From the NCBI GenBank assembly GCA_965267475.1, contig OZ254079.1, positions 2,542,001-2,606,000 of the forward strand: 64,000 bases of DNA, written 5' to 3'. Under the pieces are notes generated by a model, which made no database searches, was not told the DNA's origin, and saw nothing but the letters and a program-made list of their open reading frames with translations. The stretch comes from JBCBKU01 sp965267475. Its GTDB lineage: Bacteria > Pseudomonadota > Alphaproteobacteria > Rhodobacterales > Rhodobacteraceae. The position numbers and the translations under genes were made by a program. This document shows positions 36,089-44,933 of this stretch, one piece after another (the first letter of the stretch is position 1; each line of letters begins with the position of its first letter).

Positions 36089-36274
36089 CTACCCGCCAAC
36101 GGATTGCGTGCTGACTTCGGTTGAAATCGCTTCGCCCAGCGTTTCCACCGCCACCAGGACCGAGGCGATCAAAGCAACGGCAAGCCCGACAATCGCTGCG
36201 GTAAGGACAACCCAGTCCACTGTGACCGCACCATCATCCTCTTCAGCAAAGCGTTTGATTTGAAAATGGGTCAT
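36089..36274 (-). CDS. Flp-type pilin-like small protein
   Basis: A 61-residue protein with the short charged start and the hydrophobic segment of Flp/type IVb pilins: DDGAVTVDWVVLTAAIVGLAVALIA matches the class, with the processing site expected just before the segment. It may be a pilin of a Tad system encoded elsewhere; no tad genes are here. A CtrA-type half site TTAACCAT (36409-36416) lies 135 bases upstream. It is convergent with trpE, 14 bases from its stop. Confidence 0.8.
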   Translation of the reverse strand: MTHFQIKRFAEEDDGAVTVDWVVLTAAIVGLAVALIASVLVAVETLGEAISTEVSTQSVGG

Positions 36275-36557
36275 TGAGGCATTCCCGCAAAAAGTGAATC
36301 GTGTTCAACTTTGCGTTGTTTTTTCCCAATGCGGCCAAAGTGGGGCCATCGCCCAGAAAACACGACTGCGGGCTTTGATTTCAACACCGTTGCCTGTTTC
36401 CCGTGCAGTTAACCATAAATCTTAATTTTCCGTGGCGTCAGGCTCGGCAACTCCTGTTTTGCGGATAGCATCGAACCAACCGGGAATGATCCGGGCGATT
36501 CTCGGGCATGATTGCCCTGCCCGAGGAATGAAGGGGCAGAGACTAAGGGAACTGACC
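36275..36557. other. Intergenic region with CtrA-type half site
   Basis: This 283-base gap separates the pilin-like gene from the leader peptide at 36558. It is AT-richer than the genes. It holds TTAACCAT at 36409-36416, the half site of the cell-cycle regulator CtrA, and a second TTAA nine bases on (a standard full box would be seven). I see no hairpin terminator and no further gene. Confidence 0.5.
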
Positions 36558-36611
36558 ATGCATGAAAACTCGATCCGTATCCGACCGTGTGACGCCCGGA
36601 CTGGCGCATGA
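36558..36611 (+). CDS. Possible leader peptide, 17 residues
   Basis: ATG after AAGGGA opens MHENSIRIRPCDARTGA and stops at TGA 36609-36611, overlapping the ATG of the next gene (ATGA). The ribosome site is better than that of the downstream gene, so translation of 36608 may depend on it. No regulatory codon run (such as several Leu or Ile) is present. Confidence 0.4.
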   Translation: MHENSIRIRPCDARTGA

Positions 36612-37018
36612 CGGTTTTGATGGTTGCTCTGCTGACAGGGCTATTCGGAAACGCGTCCGGACCGGATCCGCTTTTGTGCAGTTTCCAACCAGAGGACGCT
36701 GGCGACACGATCAAACTTAGCGTTCAGGCGCAACCGAAACCGCCCGCCGCACCAGGACTTTACGTCGTGGAAATCCAGGTAGACAAAAGGTTGACGTTGC
36801 AAGGACATGCTGGCGCGATTACCACAACCCCTTATAGAGATGTGATGATCCGGGGCGTTGTGAAGTCCGAGATTGTCTATACCCTCGGAGTGGACGAAAG
36901 TGGCGGCGCGGCATTGAACGTGTTGTGGCTCGATACCGAGGGGGCGGTCGAACAGGTCACCCATACGGGTTTCTGCCAGAACGCCGCGACGCATATAGAT
37001 CGCTGGGTGCCCTCGTAA
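36608..37018 (+). CDS. Hypothetical protein upstream of livHM
   Basis: A 136-residue protein. The first 17 residues (MTVLMVALLTGLFGNASGP) are hydrophobic and may be a signal peptide, after which a beta-rich domain follows (LYVVEIQVDKRLTLQGHAG, IVYTLGVDESGGAALNVLW). Two cysteines (LLCSFQ and GFCQNA) could pair. I do not recognise it. It precedes livH by 31 bases on the same strand, so it may be expressed with the permeases, though no other link is visible. Confidence 0.65.
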   Translation: MTVLMVALLTGLFGNASGPDPLLCSFQPEDAGDTIKLSVQAQPKPPAAPGLYVVEIQVDKRLTLQGHAGAITTTPYRDVMIRGVVKSEIVYTLGVDESGGAALNVLWLDTEGAVEQVTHTGFCQNAATHIDRWVPS

Positions 37019-37049
37019 GGCGCCCCAAGGCGGCACTGACGGGGGTGAC

Positions 37050-38060
37050 ATGGACGTATTGAACGCCATTATCTTGCTGGCGAATTTTGTGATCGTTCCA
37101 GCGATATCCTATGGCAGCCAATTGGCGCTCGGCGCCCTGGGTGTCACGCTGATCTACGGGATCCTCCGCTTTTCGAACTTCGCCCATGGCGACACGATGG
37201 CCTTTGGGGCGATGATCGTGGTGCTTCTGACCTGGGTCTTGCAGGACATGGGCGTGTCCCTCGGCCCCCTTCCGACCGCATTGATCGCGCTTCCCGCCGG
37301 GATTATCGGAACTGCACTTTTGGTCTTGTTTACAGACCGATACGTCTATCGGTTCTACCGACGAGAACGCGCAGCCCCGGTGATTTTGGTTATCGTCTCT
37401 ATGGGTGTGATGTTCATCATGAACGGCATTGTCCGTTTCATCATTGGCCCAGACGACCAGCGCTTCGCCGATGGCGAGCGGTTTCTGATCTCAGCGCGGG
37501 AATTCAAACAGATGACCGGGCTTGCCGAGGGGCTTGCCCTGCGTACGACTACGGTTATCACCGTCGTCGTGGCTATTGTGGTGGTTGCCCTTCTGTTTTG
37601 GTTCCTCAACAGAACCCGCACGGGCAAATCCATGCGGGCCTTTTCGGACAATGAAGATCTGGCCCTTCTGTCCGGTATCAGCCCTGAGCGCGTGGTGATG
37701 GTCACATGGATCATCGTCGCGGCGTTGGCGACCACCGCCGGGGTGCTTTACGGGCTCGATAAATCCTTCAAGCCCTTCACCTATTTCCAGCTTTTGCTGC
37801 CCATCTTCGCCAGCGCAATCGTGGGTGGGATCGGTAGCCCGGTGGGCGCCATCGTGGGCGGTTATCTGATCGCGTTTACCGAAATCGCGATCACCTATCC
37901 GTTGAAAAAGTTCCTGACCTATCTTCTGCCCGAGCAATACGCGCCTGACACGCTCGTGCAGGTGATCTCGACCGACTATAAGTTCTCGATCAGCTTCGCG
38001 ATCCTTGTGATCGTCCTTCTGTTCCGACCGACCGGTATCTTCGCGGGGAGGACAACATGA
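37050..38060 (+). CDS. livH: Branched-chain amino acid ABC transporter permease LivH
   Basis: A 336-residue membrane permease of the LivH family with about eight segments: SQLALGALGVTLIYGILRFSNFAHGD near the N-terminus and AIVGGIGSPVGAIVGGYLI near the C-terminus are signature stretches. It pairs with LivM, whose start overlaps its stop (ATGA). The substrate may be a branched-chain amino acid, urea, amide or other polar compound, as is usual for this family. No binding protein or ATPase gene adjoins it here. Confidence 0.9.
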   Translation: MDVLNAIILLANFVIVPAISYGSQLALGALGVTLIYGILRFSNFAHGDTMAFGAMIVVLLTWVLQDMGVSLGPLPTALIALPAGIIGTALLVLFTDRYVYRFYRRERAAPVILVIVSMGVMFIMNGIVRFIIGPDDQRFADGERFLISAREFKQMTGLAEGLALRTTTVITVVVAIVVVALLFWFLNRTRTGKSMRAFSDNEDLALLSGISPERVVMVTWIIVAALATTAGVLYGLDKSFKPFTYFQLLLPIFASAIVGGIGSPVGAIVGGYLIAFTEIAITYPLKKFLTYLLPEQYAPDTLVQVISTDYKFSISFAILVIVLLFRPTGIFAGRTT

Positions 38061-39361
38061 GCGTCCCTGTTAAGAACACGATCTACTTTCTGGTTGTCAT
38101 GGGCCTGATCGCCTCGACCGGGTTCACCGACAGTTGGAACGTGGCACTTGGCATTTTCAACATGGGGCTGATCTCGGCCATCATGGCCCTGGGTTTGAAC
38201 CTGCAATGGGGTTATGCGGGGCTTTTCAACATCGGCGTCATGGGCTTCGTCGCGCTTGGCGGATTGGCGGCGGTCATCATCGGCATGGATCCGGTGGACG
38301 AAGCCTGGGCGGCAGGTGGTCCCCAGATCATCCTTGGCCTATTGATCGGTGCGGCCACCGTCGTCGCAGCGATCCTTGCCTGGGCGAACCTGCCCAAGGG
38401 GTTGGTCCGGTCGCTGGCCATCATCGTGATCCTGATCGTCGGCGCCGTCATTTACCGCACCGTGCTGGATCCGGCCCGGGCCGCGGTTGAAGCGGTCAAC
38501 CCGGCCGGAACCGGATATCTGGGCGGGCTAGGCCTGCCGGTGATCCTGTCCTGGCCCGTGGGTGGCCTGCTGGCTGCGGGTGCGGCCTGGATCGTGGGCA
38601 AGACGGCCCTGGGTCTGCGCGCCGACTATCTGGCCATTGCCACCCTTGGCATCGCCGAGATCATCATCTCGCTTCTGAAGTTCGAAGACTGGCTGAGCCG
38701 GGGCGTGAAGAACGTCGTCGGCATCCCCCGCCCCGTGCCCTATGAGATCGACTTGCAAGCCGACCCAAGCTTTGTGGAACGTGCGACGTCATATGGACTG
38801 GACCCGGTCATTGCCTCAGCGCTTTGGGTGAAGATCCTTTATGCCGGACTGTTCCTCGGGATCCTGCTTTTGCTTCTCTGGCTGGCGCAATCGGCACTGA
38901 ATTCCCCCTGGGGCCGGATGATGCGGGCCATCCGCGACAACGAAGTTGCGGCAGAGGCCATGGGCAAGAACGTCACGGGGCGTCACCTTGAAATCTTCAT
39001 CCTGGGCTCGGCCATCTGTGGCATGGCGGGCGCGATGATGGTGACGCTGGAAGGACAGCTGACACCGGCCTCCTATCAACCGCTGCGCTTCACATTCCTG
39101 ATCTGGGTGATGGTGATCGTCGGCGGGTCCGGCAACAACTTCGGCTCGATCCTTGGCGGGTTTCTGATCTGGTTCCTCTGGGTGATGGTCGAACCCTACG
39201 GGCTGTGGTTTATCGAAGTGATTACCGCGAACATGGCCGAGGGGTCGCTGATCCGCGAACGACTGGTCGAAAGCGCCGCCCACATGCGTCTTCTGACCAT
39301 GGGGCTTGTGCTTCTGATCGTGCTGCGATTCAGACCGCGCGGTCTGATCCCCGAGCGCTAA
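38057..39361 (+). CDS. livM: Branched-chain amino acid ABC transporter permease LivM
   Basis: A 434-residue LivM-family permease. ALGLNLQWGYAGLFNIGVMGFVALGG and DYLAIATLGIAEIIIS are family signatures, and RAIRDNEVAAEAMGKNV is the cytoplasmic coupling loop that meets the LivG/LivF ATPases. The protein is longer than E. coli LivM by an insert of two hydrophobic segments around residues 95-160. The start overlaps livH. The transporter's other parts must be encoded elsewhere. Confidence 0.9.
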   Translation: MSVPVKNTIYFLVVMGLIASTGFTDSWNVALGIFNMGLISAIMALGLNLQWGYAGLFNIGVMGFVALGGLAAVIIGMDPVDEAWAAGGPQIILGLLIGAATVVAAILAWANLPKGLVRSLAIIVILIVGAVIYRTVLDPARAAVEAVNPAGTGYLGGLGLPVILSWPVGGLLAAGAAWIVGKTALGLRADYLAIATLGIAEIIISLLKFEDWLSRGVKNVVGIPRPVPYEIDLQADPSFVERATSYGLDPVIASALWVKILYAGLFLGILLLLLWLAQSALNSPWGRMMRAIRDNEVAAEAMGKNVTGRHLEIFILGSAICGMAGAMMVTLEGQLTPASYQPLRFTFLIWVMVIVGGSGNNFGSILGGFLIWFLWVMVEPYGLWFIEVITANMAEGSLIRERLVESAAHMRLLTMGLVLLIVLRFRPRGLIPER

Positions 39362-39424
39362 GGCCCCCACAAGCCATTCAAATTTGCCCTTTCCGCCCTA
39401 TATTGAAGGTGGAGGGGGCAGTCA

Positions 39425-41236
39425 CTGAAGACCATCGCGACATTCGTCACCGCAATCTGGAACCTTGCGTTCCGGATCATCAAAGGGCTTGCCTTGGCCT
39501 GGGTCGGCCTTCTGGTCGTTTTGTGGCTGATCGTGCAGGCGGTTGACCGTGACAGTTTTCGCGCCGCGCTGACCCAGCCCCTGTTTCTTGCAGCGGTCAA
39601 TGACACGGGCGACATCCAGATCGAATGCATTTGTGATCGGACGCTCCGCGCAGATGAGATCCCGGATCATGTGGTTCATGCGCTGGTCGCGACCGAGGAT
39701 CGCCGCTTTTATTCCCATATCGGGTTCGACCCCAAGGGGATGGCCCGCGCGGCGCTGACCGGCTTCAACCAGGGTGGCAGCACGCTGACACAGCAACTGG
39801 CCAAGCAGAGTTTCACCGGGGCCGACCGGGATATGGCCCGGAAGTTGTTCGAACTGTATTTCGCGCTTCGGATCGAGGCGCAGTTTGAAAAGGACGACAT
39901 CCTGCGTCTGTACCTGAGCCGGGTGAATTTCGGCTATGTGCGGGGCGCGCCTGTGAACGGGCTTCGCGACGCGGCCCGTACCTATTTCGGCAAACCGCCT
40001 GCCCGGCTGAGCCTGGCGGAAAGCGCCTTGCTTGTGGGGATGCTGAAGGCGCCCACCACCTATCATCCGATCAACCGACCCGACGCGGCCATTGCGCGGG
40101 GCGAAACCGTTCTGCGGCTGATGCGCGATACCGGTACCCTAGGGGCCGGGATCAGGGTCAACTTGAAGGGTGCGCTCCCGAAAGGTCCTCAGGCCAGCCC
40201 CAGCCGCCACCGCTTCCTTGAGGATTATGCCCGCGACGAACTGCGCCGGCTGCGTCCCGACCTTAGTCCAGGCAACTACCGCCTGATTTCGTCAATCGAC
40301 CCGATTGCGCAGTACCAAGCGGTACGGGTTGTCGAAGCAGAGATTGCCAAACGCCCGAAGGACCGTGTCGCGCGCGCTGCATTGGTGACGCTTACACAGG
40401 ATGGGCGCATCATCGCGATGCTGGGTGGAAGAAACTATCGAGCATCCACTTTCAACGTGGCAGCCTGGGGCAACCGTCAGGCGGCCTCGACCGCAAAGAT
40501 TGCCACCTATCTGGCGGCGCTCGACAAAGGGTGGGAACCGGACTGGGCGGTCTTCGACGATCCCACCCGTCTGACAGGACCTTTCAAGCCCCGAAACAGC
40601 GACGGACGCTATATCGGACGAACGCGGCTTGATACCTGCATCGCCCAATCCCGGAATGTCTGCACGATGTATGTGGCCGAAACCATCGGGATGGGGACCG
40701 TTTCGACCATGTCCGCGCGACTTGGGTTGACCGAAGACGGCACGCCCGGACGCTCGATTGTCCTTGGCGCCGCGGAAACCACGTTGATACGAAACACTGC
40801 CGCTTTCTCGGCCCTGTCCGACCGGGGGCGGGTGGCCGAACCGCGCATGCTTCGGACGGTCCTGGCGCGAAAGGGGCTGATCCTTGCGAGATCCCGACCC
40901 GAGCGTGGTCCACCCATTGCGAGCGATCAGGTGGTGGCCAAGATGCGCGGCCTGCTGGCTGGCGTGGTCGAAGGCGGCACCGGATCGAATGCGCGGGTTC
41001 CGGGAACGGTCGTTCACGGCAAGACCGGCACCAGCCAGAACAATCGCGACGCCTGGTTCGTGGGCTTTATCAACGAAGGGATCACCACGGGGATCTGGGT
41101 CGGTCCCAGCGAAGGCGGCACCATGGCCAATGTCGCAGGCGGCGACCTGCCTGCCCGTATCTTTGCACGCTACAACAGAAATCTGCTGGAGCGGTTTCAG
41201 GACCATGCCAGCGGGGCCTTCCCGTTGCGCCGTTAG
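39425..41236 (+). CDS. Bifunctional penicillin-binding protein (class A)
   Basis: A peptidoglycan synthase of about 600 residues: one membrane anchor, a glycosyltransferase domain (EDRRFYSHIGFDPKGMARA and GGSTLTQQLAKQ) and a transpeptidase domain with the SxxK Ser in QAASTAKIATYL, SRN (SRNVCTMY) and KTGT (GKTGTSQNN). It polymerises and crosslinks glycan in the periplasm. There is no ATG near the 5' end. A CTG at 39425, ten bases after GGAGG, would give KTIATFVTAIWNLAFRIIKG before the anchor, a proper positively charged start; a TTG at 39494 would begin within the anchor. I favour the CTG but cannot prove it. Confidence 0.88.
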   Translation: MKTIATFVTAIWNLAFRIIKGLALAWVGLLVVLWLIVQAVDRDSFRAALTQPLFLAAVNDTGDIQIECICDRTLRADEIPDHVVHALVATEDRRFYSHIGFDPKGMARAALTGFNQGGSTLTQQLAKQSFTGADRDMARKLFELYFALRIEAQFEKDDILRLYLSRVNFGYVRGAPVNGLRDAARTYFGKPPARLSLAESALLVGMLKAPTTYHPINRPDAAIARGETVLRLMRDTGTLGAGIRVNLKGALPKGPQASPSRHRFLEDYARDELRRLRPDLSPGNYRLISSIDPIAQYQAVRVVEAEIAKRPKDRVARAALVTLTQDGRIIAMLGGRNYRASTFNVAAWGNRQAASTAKIATYLAALDKGWEPDWAVFDDPTRLTGPFKPRNSDGRYIGRTRLDTCIAQSRNVCTMYVAETIGMGTVSTMSARLGLTEDGTPGRSIVLGAAETTLIRNTAAFSALSDRGRVAEPRMLRTVLARKGLILARSRPERGPPIASDQVVAKMRGLLAGVVEGGTGSNARVPGTVVHGKTGTSQNNRDAWFVGFINEGITTGIWVGPSEGGTMANVAGGDLPARIFARYNRNLLERFQDHASGAFPLRR

Positions 41237-41661
41237 ATCCGGCCGGCTTGACGCAGACGACGCGCATAAAACCAGAGAAGGCCAGCCACCAAAACTGCGA
41301 CGCCAAGAAGCGCGACGCCTGCCGGGCCAGCCACTGCAGCGAAACCGGGCGCTGGTGTCCAAAGGGCGCTGATCGCGAAGACCAAAAGCGCCATTGCGCT
41401 AATCGCGAACCCGCCTGCCGCCCAACCCAGCTTTGCCCACAACGCCAAGCCAGCGGACAGCCCGGAGAACAAGCCGATCGCCCAAAGCGCAACTTGCCAC
41501 CCGGCTAGAGCGGCAAGGAAGACATTCTGGTCGTCTGAGAGAAACCTGAGGTAGCCGGGAACCTGCGCCGTCGTCAGGAAGAAATCTGCGACACCTGCGC
41601 CGTACCAGACCGTGCTGGCAATGCCGACAAGACCGGCGCGTCTGTTGTGACCAGGCTGCAT
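41233..41661 (-). CDS. Small four-segment membrane protein
   Basis: A 142-residue integral membrane protein with about four hydrophobic segments (NVFLAALAGWQVALWAIGLF, WAAGGFAISAMALLVFAIS, GVALLGVAVLVAGLLWFYA) and a basic tail (RRLRQAGR). I do not recognise the family. Its first 88 bases overlap the 3' end of the Hint gene at 41574 in another frame, which is long for this genome, so the real start may lie further in; no other ATG is available. Its stop overlaps the penicillin-binding protein stop by three bases. Confidence 0.72.
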   Translation of the reverse strand: MQPGHNRRAGLVGIASTVWYGAGVADFFLTTAQVPGYLRFLSDDQNVFLAALAGWQVALWAIGLFSGLSAGLALWAKLGWAAGGFAISAMALLVFAISALWTPAPGFAAVAGPAGVALLGVAVLVAGLLWFYARRLRQAGRI

Positions 41662-42410
41662 GATGGCTCTAGCATGGCCTCGCCGCCTTCGAAGGTCGAG
41701 ACGCCTTCCGCCGCAATCGCGGCTTCATGAGCGTCCAGCACCAGACCTTGTGGTTCAAATCCGGCGAAACCGGCAGTCATCCCCAGCTTCGGCAGTTCGA
41801 ACAACAGGCCTTCGCGAACATCATCGGGAAGCGCAGCAATGCGCGCCGGTGTCAGGGTCGCGCTCGCCAGACCCAGACCAGCGGCCATTGGGGCCTCGGC
41901 CGCGTCGAAAACCAGATGGACGAGCGTCAGATCAGCGTCTTCGGCCAAATCGATCCCCGGCAAACCGACGAGATCACGGGCTTCGGCTTTGGCGCGCTGG
42001 CGCCCGAACAGTGCCTCAACACCGCTTGTCGCAAACTCTACCAGATGTTCAGGACCAACAGTTATGTCTGCCTCGGGCTGGCCTTGGCCAAGCGCTCCAG
42101 CCGCGATCCGGACCGGCCGGCGTGTCGCATAGCGCGCGGTTTCGCTGGCCGAAATCTTTTCGTGCCACACAAAGATCAATTCGGCCTCGCCCGACGCTGT
42201 CCGAAGCACATCGCCCGGGCGCAGCGTCTCGGCCGCGCGCAGCCCGGTCACGGTTTCCACCGGGACCCGCCCGGCAATTCCTTCACGGGGGATATCTTCG
42301 GATTTCAGAAAGACCGGACGATCGGGCCAAAGCCGAACAACGCCATCAGGCGCCTCGTTCCGTTTCTGATCAGCCCCCCCGGGGACACTTGGGTCAAATT
42401 GCAGCGTCAT
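41574..42410 (-). CDS. Hint-domain protein lacking the catalytic cysteine
   Basis: A 278-residue protein whose middle (about 42-200) aligns by eye with the neighbouring Hint protein: GIAGRVPVETVTGLRAAETLRPGD against CFTPGTLIETSAGLAAVETI-APGD. Gly44 stands where the Hint self-cleavage cysteine should be, and the His motif is also changed (GPEHLV against SPNHRIL). It is therefore unlikely to self-process. The start follows AGGGTAG. It lies 147 bases downstream of the intact Hint gene on the same strand, so the two look like a duplicated pair of which one has lost activity. Confidence 0.75.
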   Translation of the reverse strand: MTLQFDPSVPGGADQKRNEAPDGVVRLWPDRPVFLKSEDIPREGIAGRVPVETVTGLRAAETLRPGDVLRTASGEAELIFVWHEKISASETARYATRRPVRIAAGALGQGQPEADITVGPEHLVEFATSGVEALFGRQRAKAEARDLVGLPGIDLAEDADLTLVHLVFDAAEAPMAAGLGLASATLTPARIAALPDDVREGLLFELPKLGMTAGFAGFEPQGLVLDAHEAAIAAEGVSTFEGGEAMLEPSCSLVTTDAPVLSALPARSGTAQVSQISS

Positions 42411-42557
42411 CTACCCTAGACCTTGTACTCGCCTGCATACTGCGCAGGTCACCAACTCACGTTGACGGGTCTACAAACCAACTGCGCCCGGATTGGGGCG
42501 AAATCACGGTTTTTGGAGCGCGAATGTTCGCACCTTGGAAACCACGTTAGGAAGGGA

Positions 42558-43337
42558 TTAGCGCTGCTCTGTCAGGCCGAGAGATTGACGCGCGTCGCAG
42601 AAAGCAGCAATGCCTGCCGGCGATTTGAGATCTGGAAATAATTCAAGTATTTCCGTGCGTTGCGCGTTTCCGATCGCGCCCAGCGAGAAATCGGCGGGCT
42701 GAAAGCTTTCGGTCCAGACGCCATTGGCCCGGATGATTTCATGCGCGTCGAACAGGATGTGAAGATAGGTCACGCCCAAAGCCTGGACGGCAGCTATGCC
42801 ACGATTGTTAACAAGGTGTTTCGCCGCTGCGAGAACTTCCTGATCTTCGTAGAGAATCGCAGTCTGGTCCTGGGCCACCAGAATCCGGTGGTTCGGGCTG
42901 ACCAGCATATCGCGGTCCGGCGTCCCATCGCCCAGCGCATCGCGCCGCAGCAGGACCGGTGCCATATGCTCGTTTCGCCTGAGATCCTCCCAGTCAAAGC
43001 GATGCTGTCCGACCCATCGAACCGTCCGAAGGCCGTTGTCCCGCGTGACGACCTTGTCGCCCGGCGCAATCGTCTCAACTGCGGCCAGCCCGGCGGACGT
43101 TTCAATCAATGTGCCTGGGGTGAAACAGGGAACGCAAAGGGCAGCTTCGGTTGCCCTAAGGCGGCGGACCACCTGATCACTGGGCCCCAACACCTCGACG
43201 GCCCGATCCGAGGCCAATCGAAACCTGCCTAGCGCATGAAGATCAATGATGGGTGATACCTTCGGGGAGACAGTCGCGGAATTAGCGTCGCGCAGCGCCT
43301 GGCAATTGGCAGCCCCCAGCCATGCCTGATGCGTCAT
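42558..43337 (-). CDS. Hint-domain protein
   Basis: A 259-residue protein with a Hedgehog/intein (Hint) domain at about 70-215: Cys71 in CVPCFTPGTLIET, GDKVVTRDNGLRTVRWVG, and SPNHRILVAQDQ with the conserved His. Such stand-alone Hint proteins are common in marine alphaproteobacteria, some joined to type I secreted modules. This copy retains the residues for self-cleavage, but the partner it releases is unclear. I start at the ATG at 43337 rather than the TTG at 43349. No secretion signal is visible. Confidence 0.85.
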   Translation of the reverse strand: MTHQAWLGAANCQALRDANSATVSPKVSPIIDLHALGRFRLASDRAVEVLGPSDQVVRRLRATEAALCVPCFTPGTLIETSAGLAAVETIAPGDKVVTRDNGLRTVRWVGQHRFDWEDLRRNEHMAPVLLRRDALGDGTPDRDMLVSPNHRILVAQDQTAILYEDQEVLAAAKHLVNNRGIAAVQALGVTYLHILFDAHEIIRANGVWTESFQPADFSLGAIGNAQRTEILELFPDLKSPAGIAAFCDARQSLGLTEQR

Positions 43338-43913
43338 CTTCTTCCCCAATGAAGGCGATCGGGGGGATCACCTCCAACTCGTAAACCACAGCAGCTTTCC
43401 CCTTCTCGCCAGACCGACCCTTAGGTGCCGACGAGTGACGAGGTCCAAAAACACCCAATTTCAGAGCAGGATTGGTTCCAGCAAACCATGACAGCCCAGC
43501 AAGCCGCCAGTTCCCTGCACCTGAGGCTGAGTAGACCCCCCCGATGCACCATCAAGTTATGCCTTTGGATCCGTCTGCGAAAGGACAAAGTGGCGGCTTT
43601 GTGGCTTTTCAGGGCCTTCCCGATGACGGCATGTTCTGTGCCTGCCGCAGATTTAACCACAAGAAGTTGGGGATTGTTTCCAAATTTGACCGCATGCTTT
43701 CACAAATCCCACAGCGAAAACTTGGAAGTTCGCAGACTTAGCCGATGTCTTTACAGTAAGCCGCATGCGGCAGTGCAGCGATTGTTTCCCGAATGGGCAA
43801 AAATCAGCCCATGAATCCTTGTTGCGGGATTACATCGCGAGGGAAGATTTAGCCGATCAAATTTTGTTGCGAATTTCTCGGCAAACGTGTGGTTCGTGAG
43901 CGATTGTTTTCAT
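43338..43913. other. Long intergenic region between Hint and mod genes
   Basis: 576 bases of lower GC without a convincing gene. It contains the promoter side of the Hint gene, and downstream of modC a possible 3' region. A + frame at 43544-43741 (65 residues, MHHQVMPLDPSAKGQ start) has no ribosome site, and a longer + frame at 43425 has poor codon use. A 12-base palindrome GCCGCATGCGGC is at 43760-43771. I see no terminator hairpin with a T run. Confidence 0.5.
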
Positions 43914-44933
43914 TTACGCGACAAAGGCCGACTCGCGCCGATGGAATCGGGGCTGCCCGGCGAAAATCAGCCAAAGCTCCGTCCCGATCGGCAGGTCGAT
44001 TCGGATGGGTCGTCCGGGAAAGGCGAGCGATTGACCCCCGATACCGAATAGAGGTGGGTCCACGCCGTCGAGCCGGGCACGCAAAGCAAAGCCGCCACGG
44101 ATCGGTCCCGGATCGCTGGTCGCTATGACCGGATCGAGACGCGGCAAGGCCACCGAGCACGACGAGCCGATCTGTCCCGCACCCGCACCCGTACCCGTGC
44201 CCGGGACCAGCAGCATTTGCCCTGCGCTTTCTACCAGCGTGCCGTCCACGGACAATTCGCGGACAACACCATGCAGCCGCGGTCGGCTTGGGGCCCAGCC
44301 CGACACAGCCCCTTCGCTGATACGCAGGACCCGATCGGCGAGCCGGTCGATTTCATCAAGGTCATGGCTAACGAAAAGCACCGGAACGCTGGTCGTATGG
44401 ACCACATGCTCAAGATAGGGCAGCAACCGATCCTTGGCCGCGCGATCAAGCGCCGCAAGCGGTTCGTCGAGAAACAGGATCTGCGGCTTGGCGGCCAGCG
44501 CCCGGGCCAGGGCCACCCGGCGCACCTCGCCCCCGGAAAGTGCCGAGGGCTGGCGCGGCAGCAAATCGCGCAGACCCAGCGTTTCAACCAGGTCTTCGGG
44601 AACGGGGTCTGGGCGGCCCTGACGGCGCATGCCGTAACGGATGTTCTCGTCCACCGTGAGGTGATCGAAAAGCCGCCCGTCCTGAAACACCATCCCGATC
44701 CGGCGCGCACGCGCGGGCGTTTTTACCTCGGGGGACTGCCAGACCACCTGTCCGAAGCGAACCTCGCCGCTGGCATCCGGTTCAAGACCCGCAAGCGCGC
44801 GCAAAAGCGTCGTCTTGCCGCTGCCCGACGGCCCAACGATCCCCGTGACGCCCGACAAGGGAATAGCCTCATCAAACCGAAACATCTGGGTCCCTCGGCT
44901 CAGCGACAGGCGAAAGGTCAGGGTCTCATCCAA
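43914..44933 (-). CDS. modC: Molybdate ABC transporter ATP-binding protein ModC
   Basis: A 339-residue ABC ATPase: Walker A GPSGSGKTTLLRAL (about 33-46), signature LSGGEVRRVALARAL, Walker B ILFLDEPLAALD, and a C-terminal TOBE (molybdate-binding) domain with LPRLDPVIATS and LPIGTELWLIFAG. It powers molybdate import through ModB. The start overlaps the modB stop by eight bases, so modABC is a single operon on the minus strand. It is divergent, with modA at the far end, from a molybdoenzyme gene. Confidence 0.95.
   Translation of the reverse strand: MDETLTFRLSLSRGTQMFRFDEAIPLSGVTGIVGPSGSGKTTLLRALAGLEPDASGEVRFGQVVWQSPEVKTPARARRIGMVFQDGRLFDHLTVDENIRYGMRRQGRPDPVPEDLVETLGLRDLLPRQPSALSGGEVRRVALARALAAKPQILFLDEPLAALDRAAKDRLLPYLEHVVHTTSVPVLFVSHDLDEIDRLADRVLRISEGAVSGWAPSRPRLHGVVRELSVDGTLVESAGQMLLVPGTGTGAGAGQIGSSCSVALPRLDPVIATSDPGPIRGGFALRARLDGVDPPLFGIGGQSLAFPGRPIRIDLPIGTELWLIFAGQPRFHRRESAFVA

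Noticed and set aside
43760..43771. GCCGCATGCGGC palindrome
   Set aside because: A 12-base palindrome with no T run, no second copy and no gene spacing that would give it a role.
43425..43814. + frame of 129 codons between Hint and mod genes
   Set aside because: No ribosome site, atypical composition for this genome and no domain; left as intergenic.
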